In this document: one piece after another, positions 6,582-9,747 of the stretch | Position numbering within the stretch: position 1 is the first letter of the stretch | Layout of the letters: every line of letters starts with the position of its first letter | NCBI GenBank assembly: GCA_004551905.1 | Contig: SFPL01000039.1 | Span: forward strand, 1 to 9,747 | Origin: Lentisphaeraceae bacterium | GTDB lineage: Bacteria; Verrucomicrobiota; Kiritimatiellia; RFP12; UBA1067 | Direction of reading: 5' to 3' | DNA length: 9,747 nt | The notes under the pieces: model-generated | What the model was told of the DNA's origin: nothing | The model's input: the letters and a program-made list of their open reading frames with translations, nothing else | The model's database searches: none | Program-made: the position numbers and the translations under genes

Positions 6582-7510
6582 TGGGCCGGGGCGCGCGAGG
6601 TTTTTCGCTCATGAGCGGCGGGCTCGACAGCCAGCTCGCGGTGCGCGTCCTCGAGCGCGCCGGCGCGGAGGTCGAGTGCATTGCGTTCGAAAGCCCGTTC
6701 TTCTCCACCGACGCGGCCCGCCGCGCCGCCGCCGCGCTCGGCGCGAAGCTGCGCGTCGTGGACTTCACCGCCGACATCATTTCACTCGTCAAGTCTCCGC
6801 CCCACGGCTTCGGCGGCGCGATGAACCCGTGCATCGACTGCCACGCGGCGATGATCCGCCGCGCCGGCGAGATGATGGCCGCGGAGGGACTTGACTTCGT
6901 CGCCACCGGCGAGGTGCGCGGACAGCGGCCGATGAGCCAGAACGCGCAGTCGCTCCTGACGGTCGAGAAGGCGTCGGGGCTGAAGGGGCGGCTGGTGCGC
7001 CCGCTGAGCGCGAAGCTGCTGGAGCCGACCATCCCCGAGCTGGAGGGCAGGCTCGACCGCGAGCGGCTGCTCGACATCTCGGGCCGCTCCCGCGAGCGGC
7101 AGATCGCGCTCGCCGCGGAGTTCGGCATCGTCGACTACCCGAGCCCCGCCGGCGGGTGCAAGCTCACCGAGGAGGCGTTCTCGCGGCGGCTCGACGACCT
7201 GATGCGCCATGAGGGGCTCGACGACCTCGGCCTCGTGGGGATGCTCAAGTACGGACGCCGGTTCCGCCTGGAGGGCGGCAGCCTGGTGGTGCTCGGACGC
7301 GACCGCGTCGAAAACGAGTTCCTCGAGAGTTTCCGGTTTAATGGCTCGCGCCTGTTCCGTCCCTCCGGCGGCAGGATCGGCGCGACGGCGTTCGTCCCCC
7401 GCCTCGCTTCGCCGGAGGACGCGGCGACGGCGCAGGCGATCGTCGATGCCTACGCGAAGGGGACTGTCCCCGCCGACCGCGAGCCGTTCCGGCGCTGGCA
7501 GATCATTTAG
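6581..7510 (+). CDS. PP-loop ATPase, MnmA/ThiI-like tRNA thiouridylase
   Basis: The 309-residue protein begins with a PP-loop ATP pyrophosphatase motif, SGGLDS (12-17), straight after the first strand. This motif adenylates a substrate in tRNA thiolation enzymes. NPCIDC (C84, C87) and PSPAGGCKLT (C193) supply a spaced cysteine pair like the sulfur-relay cysteines of MnmA. ATGEVRGQRPMSQN lies between them. The arrangement matches short proteins often annotated as tRNA 2-thiouridylase or ThiI-like; it lacks the classical MnmA length and C-terminal barrel. The RNA and the base modified are unknown. The start overlaps the corA stop (TGATG), and murI follows after 3 bp, so translation is probably coupled. 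Confidence 0.78.
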   Translation: MGRGARGFSLMSGGLDSQLAVRVLERAGAEVECIAFESPFFSTDAARRAAAALGAKLRVVDFTADIISLVKSPPHGFGGAMNPCIDCHAAMIRRAGEMMAAEGLDFVATGEVRGQRPMSQNAQSLLTVEKASGLKGRLVRPLSAKLLEPTIPELEGRLDRERLLDISGRSRERQIALAAEFGIVDYPSPAGGCKLTEEAFSRRLDDLMRHEGLDDLGLVGMLKYGRRFRLEGGSLVVLGRDRVENEFLESFRFNGSRLFRPSGGRIGATAFVPRLASPEDAATAQAIVDAYAKGTVPADREPFRRWQII

Positions 7511-7513
7511 GCG

Positions 7514-8212
7514 ATGAAGACGGCGCGCGGACACAAGGTCGGGTTTTTCGACAGCGGCGTCGGGGGACTGAGCGTCCTCCGCGCGTTTCAGGCGCTGTGT
7601 CCGGAAGTGGAGACGGAATATCTCGCCGATTCGGCGCATGCGCCCTACGGAAACCGTCCCGCGGAGGAGATTGCGCGCCTCTCGGAGGCGAACGCCGAGG
7701 AGCTGATCGCGCACGGATGCGACGTGGTGGTGGTGGCCTGCAACACCGCGACGGCGGCGGCGATCGACCTGCTGCGGCGGAAGCATCCGGAGATCCCGTT
7801 CGTCGGCATGGAGCCGGCGGTCAAGCCTGCCGCGCTGCGCTCGAAGTCAGGCGTCGTGGCGGTGCTGGCGACGGCCGGGACTTTCAAGGGCCGGCTCTAC
7901 AACGAGACGAAGGGACGCTACGCCGGCGGGGTGAAGGTGATCGCGGCGGTGGCGGACGAGTTCGTCGCTGAGGCGGAGCGTGTCAAGGGCGCGCCTTACG
8001 CCGAATGGACCGAGGCCGACCGCGCGCGCATCCTCGGGATCGTCCGTGCGCGGGTGGAGCCGCTTCTGGACGCGGGTGCGGACGTGATCGTGCTTGGCTG
8101 CACCCATTTCCCGCTGCTCATCGGCGCGATCGAGGAGGTCTGCGCCGGCCGTGCCGAGGTAATCGACCCCTCGCCGGCCGTCGCGCGCCAGATTCGCCGC
8201 GTCCTCGCTTAG
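7514..8212 (+). CDS. murI: Glutamate racemase
   Basis: This enzyme converts L-glutamate to D-glutamate for peptidoglycan synthesis, without cofactor. The 232-residue product is a little shorter than the usual 250-280. GFFDSGVGGLSVL holds D13. VACNTATAA holds the first catalytic cysteine, C76. LGCTHFPLL holds the second, C196, with H198 beside it. DSAHAPYGNRP is a further family signature. The spacing matches known racemases. ATG 7514 follows the previous stop by 3 bp and has no strong ribosome binding site, consistent with coupling to the upstream gene. It is the last gene of the unit; hairpins and an intrinsic terminator follow. Confidence 0.96.
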   Translation: MKTARGHKVGFFDSGVGGLSVLRAFQALCPEVETEYLADSAHAPYGNRPAEEIARLSEANAEELIAHGCDVVVVACNTATAAAIDLLRRKHPEIPFVGMEPAVKPAALRSKSGVVAVLATAGTFKGRLYNETKGRYAGGVKVIAAVADEFVAEAERVKGAPYAEWTEADRARILGIVRARVEPLLDAGADVIVLGCTHFPLLIGAIEEVCAGRAEVIDPSPAVARQIRRVLA

Positions 8213-8233
8213 CTTAGTTTCGGCTTGCGTTGT

Positions 8234-8273
8234 GGTTTTGGGGGTGTAACCTTCTCCGGTTTTGGGTGTAGAC
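8234..8273 (+). repeat. Short imperfect tandem repeat after murI
   Basis: GGTTTTGGGGGTGTAAC (8234-8250) and GGTTTTGGGTGTAGAC (8258-8273) are similar, 24 bp apart. They lie in the murI 3' untranslated region. No function can be assigned. Confidence 0.4.
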
Positions 8274-8284
8274 AGGGTAGAAAG

Positions 8285-8351
8285 CGAGCGCCTAAAGAGC
8301 GCTCGGCGATTTACCCCCGCGCCCCCCGGTTCAACCGGGGGGCCATTTTTT
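8285..8351 (+). terminator. Hairpin plus strong intrinsic terminator after murI
   Basis: The terminator proper is GCCCCCCGG (8321-8329), loop TTCAA, CCGGGGGGC (8335-8343), then a run of six Ts (8346-8351). A second perfect hairpin, CGAGCGC (8285-8291) with GCGCTCG (8299-8305), precedes it. Together they should end the corA-murI transcript before the convergent toxin-antitoxin genes. There is no T-run on the minus strand, so it is one-directional. Confidence 0.88.
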
Positions 8352-8374
8352 CGCCGTCGCGCGCCAGCTCCCCC

Positions 8375-8394
8375 GCGAGCCGCACCTCCGCGGC
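8375..8394 (+). repeat. Direct repeat flanking the TA module, left copy
   Basis: GCGAGCCGCACCTCCGCGGC matches 9133-9152 at 19 of 20 positions in the same orientation. This copy ends two bases from the toxin stop codon. The pair brackets the whole toxin-antitoxin module with its promoter, as expected for an inserted or recombining segment. Read on the minus strand both copies encode AAEVRLA, so a shared coding remnant is another possibility. Confidence 0.6.
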
Positions 8395-8396
8395 GG

Positions 8397-8693
8397 CTAC
8401 AGCGAGCGCGGTGAGCGGATGAGATGATGTCCGTGGCGGATGGAGATGATTTCCGGAATGTTGTCCTTCACTCGGTAGATGATGCGGTAGTCGCCGAGAA
8501 GGACTTGTCGGATGTCCATGCGGCCGATCTCCCTGACAATGCTGCCGGAAAGTGGGAATTCCTCAAGATGGGCAACGGCCTCGAATACTGCGTCTTCCCA
8601 TTCCCATGCCGTAGGCCAGTCGCCGCTTTCCTGCGCGATGTATTGAACGCACTGCGTGCGGCGCAATTTCCCGCGCTTGGACCAGCGGATCAT
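8397..8693 (-). CDS. RelE/ParE-family toxin
   Basis: The 98-residue protein has the small alpha/beta fold pattern of the RelE/ParE toxin superfamily. It starts MIRWSKRGK, has a helical middle with EFPLSG (45-50), then strands DIRQVLLGDYRIIYRV and a final strand EIISIRHGHH. The LLGDYRIIYRV block and the I-x-x-x-H ending favour the ParE-like branch, which usually poisons gyrase, over mRNA-cleaving RelE. This cannot be settled by eye. I start it at the ATG whose ATGA overlaps the antitoxin stop (8690-8693). The longer upstream frame is the antitoxin read in another phase. It converges on murI and is separated from it by the murI terminator. Confidence 0.86.
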   Translation of the reverse strand: MIRWSKRGKLRRTQCVQYIAQESGDWPTAWEWEDAVFEAVAHLEEFPLSGSIVREIGRMDIRQVLLGDYRIIYRVKDNIPEIISIRHGHHLIRSPRSL

Positions 8694-9013
8694 AGGCCAA
8701 GCTTCCTTTTGATTCGCGCGCGCTCGGCATGTGCCGCGCGGATTTCCTCCTCTTGAGTAGTGAATTCGCCGCGATCCAGTTCGGCCTCGGCGGTCCATAC
8801 ATCGTCGATCAGCTCAAGTGTTTCGCGGATGTTGTCGAAGTCGGCCACGTCGATGACGACCTTCGAGGCGACGCCGTTCTGCGTGATGAGGAGAGGACGT
8901 CTGGTTTTGGTGTTGCGGTTGAAGCAATCCGACATGGTCTTGCGGAATGTGGAGAAAGTCACCACGTCATCCGCAAGGCGCATTGTTTTCATGGTTCGCT
9001 CAAGCACTGGCAT
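8690..9013 (-). CDS. Phd/YefM-family antitoxin
   Basis: The 107-residue antitoxin lies first in the module, as is usual. The N-terminal half (VTFSTFRKTM, then RRPLLITQNG, VASKVVIDVADFDNIRETL) matches the Phd/YefM DNA-binding domain. The charged C-terminal tail, rich in E, R and A, should wrap and neutralise the toxin. The start at 9013 has AAGAGG about 7 bp upstream on the minus strand; an internal Met at residue 8 is an alternative. The protein probably represses its own promoter, where repeated motifs overlap the -10. Its stop overlaps the toxin start by four bases. Confidence 0.86.
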   Translation of the reverse strand: MPVLERTMKTMRLADDVVTFSTFRKTMSDCFNRNTKTRRPLLITQNGVASKVVIDVADFDNIRETLELIDDVWTAEAELDRGEFTTQEEEIRAAHAERARIKRKLGL

Positions 9014-9046
9014 CTCAAATCCTCTTATGGGGTGAATAGATGGCGG

Positions 9047-9077
9047 TATTGTACCAATTATTGTACATGGTTGTCAA
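9047..9077 (-). promoter_or_regulatory. TA promoter with overlapping operator repeats
   Basis: On the minus strand TTGACA (9077-9072) and TACAAT (9053-9048) are separated by 18 bp, a near-consensus housekeeping promoter. On the plus strand TATTGTAC occurs twice, 12 bp apart (9047-9054 and 9059-9066). TGTAC (9050-9054) and GTACA (9063-9067) also form an inverted pair. These motifs cover the -10 and spacer, where Phd-type antitoxins usually bind. Unlike the housekeeping promoters here, this one has a clear -35. Confidence 0.75.
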
Positions 9078-9132
9078 TGGCCAAGTCAGCATAATCTCTC
9101 GCGTGACATAAGTGGGATCTATTCGGTAGTTT

Positions 9133-9152
9133 GCGAGGCGCACCTCCGCGGC
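9133..9152 (+). repeat. Direct repeat flanking the TA module, right copy
   Basis: GCGAGGCGCACCTCCGCGGC differs from the left copy (8375-8394) at one base. It lies about 55 bp upstream of the antitoxin -35 element and just before the bidirectional terminator. Sequences beyond the 20 bp do not match. Confidence 0.6.
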
Positions 9153-9167
9153 AGTTTGCGCGGCGCG

Positions 9168-9197
9168 AAAATCCCCGCCCAACCGGGTGGGGATTTT
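9168..9197. terminator. Bidirectional intrinsic terminator
   Basis: AAAATCCCC (9168-9176) pairs with GGGGATTTT (9189-9197), enclosing CCC/GGG and the loop AACC with one G-T wobble. T-runs exist on both strands, so it can stop transcripts either way. No plus-strand gene needs stopping here, so it more likely insulates the promoter directly after it, or ends a minus-strand transcript from further right. Confidence 0.75.
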
Positions 9198-9206
9198 TGG
9201 TATAAT
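9192..9206 (+). promoter_or_regulatory. Extended -10 promoter facing the noncoding region
   Basis: GATTTTTGGTATAAT has a perfect extended -10 (TGG then TATAAT at 9201-9206) and the same upstream GATTT as the three gene promoters. Its T-run is also the tail of the terminator hairpin. The predicted start is about 9212. No credible coding gene begins within the next 490 bases, which argues for an RNA product or a long leader. Confidence 0.65.
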
Positions 9207-9211
9207 TCACG

Positions 9212-9428
9212 CATTCCGCGAGGCGGATGACGCGACGCGGGGTGATAGTCAGGAAAACGGGCAAGTAGTCAGGCCTCCCCGCGCCCCGCGCGGCCGCCGC
9301 GAACGCCCCGCCAGACGTCCATCAATGTAGCATCAACGCTACACGTCGTTCGACCGAAATACTAGCACTGTTTCAAAACCAGAGCGACATGTAAGCGAGG
9401 ATGCGCCCAGTTGGGCGCATTTTCTCTT
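9212..9428 (+). ncRNA. Candidate structured RNA, unknown class
   Basis: A perfect extended -10 at 9201-9206 and a hairpin with T-rich tail at 9401-9428 define a possible transcript of about 215 nt. Inside it, GGCGG (9222-9226) can pair with CCGCC (9294-9298), and CGCGGGG (9236-9242) with CCCCGCG (9284-9290), nested. TGTAGC (9326-9331) pairs with GCTACA (9338-9343). TAGTCAGG occurs twice (9246-9253 and 9266-9273). It does not match tRNA, tmRNA, SRP RNA or RNase P RNA signatures that I know. The GC-rich pairings could be chance. If the terminator is leaky, the transcript may continue as the leader of the gene at 9704. Confidence 0.35.
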
Positions 9429-9469
9429 CATGTATTCTGGTTAGCCTGTGCTAGGGCTACGGTCGAGTG
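9347..9469. repeat. Long nested imperfect palindrome (123 bp)
   Basis: Five nested helices pair in register. 9347-9356 pairs with 9460-9469 (core CGACCG/CGGTCG). CTAGCAC (9362-9368) pairs with GTGCTAG (9448-9454). AACCAGA (9377-9383) pairs with TCTGGTT (9436-9442). CATG (9388-9391) pairs with CATG (9429-9432). The region 9393-9409 pairs with 9412-9428, ending in ATGCGCCCA/TGGGCGCAT. About 43 pairs form, with short internal loops. This is a strong RNA or cruciform structure and cannot be explained by composition alone. The class is unknown. Confidence 0.8.
9401..9428 (+). terminator. Terminator-like hairpin at palindrome tip
   Basis: ATGCGCCCA (9401-9409) and TGGGCGCAT (9412-9420) form a perfect 9-bp stem, with T9420-T9423 then CTCTT after it. 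It would work on the plus strand. The T-tract is interrupted by Cs, so efficiency is uncertain, and the same bases also pair with AAGCGAGG upstream as part of the longer palindrome. Confidence 0.5.
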
Positions 9470-9556
9470 CATGGATTGGAAATGCGCTCTTTTCATGCAT
9501 TGGGCATGGTGTCTGTCGACGGTGTTTTGCGCACAAATATCATGACAACGCGGATT

Positions 9557-9562
9557 ATTATA
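9557..9562 (-). promoter_or_regulatory. Possible minus-strand -10 box
   Basis: The minus strand reads TATAAT here, in a locally AT-rich stretch, but without the TGN extension or a -35. A transcript from it would run left through the palindrome and end at the bidirectional terminator at 9168-9197, giving about 380 nt. This is suggestive only. Confidence 0.25.
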
Positions 9563-9601
9563 CACCATCATACACCCTGTATTTCACAGGGTGGTTGGTG
9601 T
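9562..9601. other. Two-step stem-loop in noncoding region
   Basis: CACCCTGT (9573-9580), loop ATTTC, ACAGGGTG (9586-9593) is a perfect 8-bp stem. It is extended by ACACCA (9562-9567) pairing with TGGTGT (9596-9601) across a short internal loop. No T-run follows at once. It lies 100 bp upstream of the gene at 9704 and could be a leader structure or protein site. Confidence 0.6.
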
Positions 9602-9638
9602 GTTACTGGTCGGCGACTAATTTTTGCGCTTATTGCCG

Positions 9639-9654
9639 TGACAATTGTATGTCA
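9639..9654. promoter_or_regulatory. TGACA-N6-TGTCA dyad upstream of edge gene
   Basis: TGACA (9639-9643) and TGTCA (9650-9654) form a symmetric site with a 6-bp centre, 50 bp upstream of the GTG at 9704. It overlaps a weak TTGCCG/CATAGC promoter-like pair with 17-bp spacing. It resembles a dimer operator, such as one for a controller or autorepressor of a restriction-modification operon. The regulator is unknown. Confidence 0.4.
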
Positions 9655-9703
9655 GCATAGCGCATTCGCTTCCAGAACCCGTGAGTCGCCTGGAGGTAAA
9701 CGC

Positions 9704-9747
9704 GTGGAGAAGGAAAAACGGTTTGGACAAGTTTTCACCCCGGCATA
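9704..9747 (+). CDS. Putative N6-adenine DNA methyltransferase, N-terminus only
   Basis: Only the first 14 codons are in the window; the gene runs off the right edge. The GTG start has a perfect GGAGGT ribosome binding site at 9692-9697, 7 bp upstream. The product reads MEKEKRFGQVFTPA, then TA begins the next codon. A charged start followed by FGQVFTP is typical of N6-adenine methyltransferases of restriction-modification or related defence systems, where it precedes the SAM-binding region. With so few residues the call rests on one motif and the ribosome binding site. Which system type (type I HsdM, type IIG, BREX PglX or an orphan) cannot be told. It is preceded by a long structured noncoding region and a dyad. 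Confidence 0.5.
   Translation, partial: MEKEKRFGQVFTPA

Larger units (their letters stand above)
9014..9703. other. Long noncoding stretch, structured
   Basis: About 690 bases lie between the antitoxin start and the GTG at 9704. I find no convincing gene on either strand. It holds the TA promoter, the right flanking repeat, a bidirectional terminator, an extended -10 promoter, a candidate RNA, a long imperfect palindrome, a smaller perfect hairpin and a dyad near the next gene. Composition is mixed: GC-rich at 9275-9320, and noticeably AT-richer at 9020-9110 and 9430-9660 than the housekeeping genes. Confidence 0.7.

Noticed and set aside
6782..7786. Minus-strand open frame over the PP-loop and murI genes
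   Set aside because: It spans two real plus-strand genes and their junction, and shows no family motif.
8225..8422. Plus-strand open frame downstream of murI
   Set aside because: It runs through the intrinsic terminator and into the antisense of the toxin gene, with low-complexity Ala/Ser composition.
9058..9264. Minus-strand 68-residue open frame
   Set aside because: It crosses the bidirectional terminator, the flanking repeat and the TA promoter, with no ribosome binding site or recognisable domain.
9227..9268. Tiny 13-codon open frame MTRRGVIVRKTGK after the 9201 promoter
   Set aside because: Too short to support; only a weak purine stretch precedes it, and it overlaps predicted RNA pairing. 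A leader peptide cannot be ruled out.
9347..9469. Integron attC site explanation for the palindrome
   Set aside because: The outer arms do not carry the RYYYAAC and GTTRRRY core sites, and no integrase is seen. Kept only as a remote analogy for a folded recombination site.
9448..9660. Plus-strand 70-residue open frame rich in Cys and Tyr
   Set aside because: It starts inside the palindrome, has no ribosome binding site, and runs through two structured elements.
9200..9700. CRISPR array
   Set aside because: No repeat of 24 or more bases recurs with regular spacing; the GTTTCAAAACC string occurs once.
9212..9703. Retron or IscB/TnpB guide RNA locus
   Set aside because: The following gene begins like a DNA methyltransferase, not a reverse transcriptase or RNA-guided nuclease, so the partner needed is not visible.

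Overview
The window looks like chromosomal DNA from an uncultured, GC-rich Gram-negative bacterium. A small protein with outer-membrane beta-barrel features, a secreted fucosidase and a diderm-type housekeeping set point that way. The promoters share an extended -10 form (TGNTATAAT) with no -35. I suspect the PVC group (Verrucomicrobiota/Kiritimatiellota/Lentisphaerota), but this is a guess from overall style, not proven by any marker here.

Positions 1-8351 are ordinary, tightly packed plus-strand genes in three transcription units. Unit 1 runs from a promoter at about 184-192 through a GH29 alpha-L-fucosidase, proA (proline synthesis), nth (endonuclease III), a small beta-barrel-like protein and folK (folate synthesis). 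The spacings are 10 bp, ATGA overlap, ATGA overlap and 18 bp. Unit 2 is a single aspartate kinase gene whose -10 box overlaps the folK stop codon. Unit 3 starts at a promoter at 5596-5604 and holds corA, a PP-loop thiouridylase-like gene and murI (glutamate racemase). It ends at a strong intrinsic terminator at 8321-8351.

Positions 8352-9160 hold a minus-strand type II toxin-antitoxin module: a Phd/YefM-like antitoxin followed by a RelE/ParE-like toxin, overlapping by ATGA. It has a consensus promoter overlapped by a repeated operator-like motif. A 20-bp direct repeat (19/20 identical) brackets the module, which suggests a discrete inserted cassette.

Positions 9160-9703 are the least explained part. 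This stretch is noncoding and mixed in composition, AT-richer to the right, and dense in symmetry. It has a bidirectional terminator fused to an extended -10 promoter, then a candidate structured RNA. A long nested imperfect palindrome at 9347-9469 forms about 43 pairs, with a terminator-like hairpin at its tip. An 8-bp perfect hairpin and a TGACA-N6-TGTCA dyad follow. At 9704 a gene starts with a perfect ribosome binding site and the sequence RFGQVFTPA, typical of the N-terminus of N6-adenine DNA methyltransferases, and runs off the window. The right end is therefore probably the edge of an accessory or defence island, and this 9160-9703 stretch is where an undescribed element is most likely.
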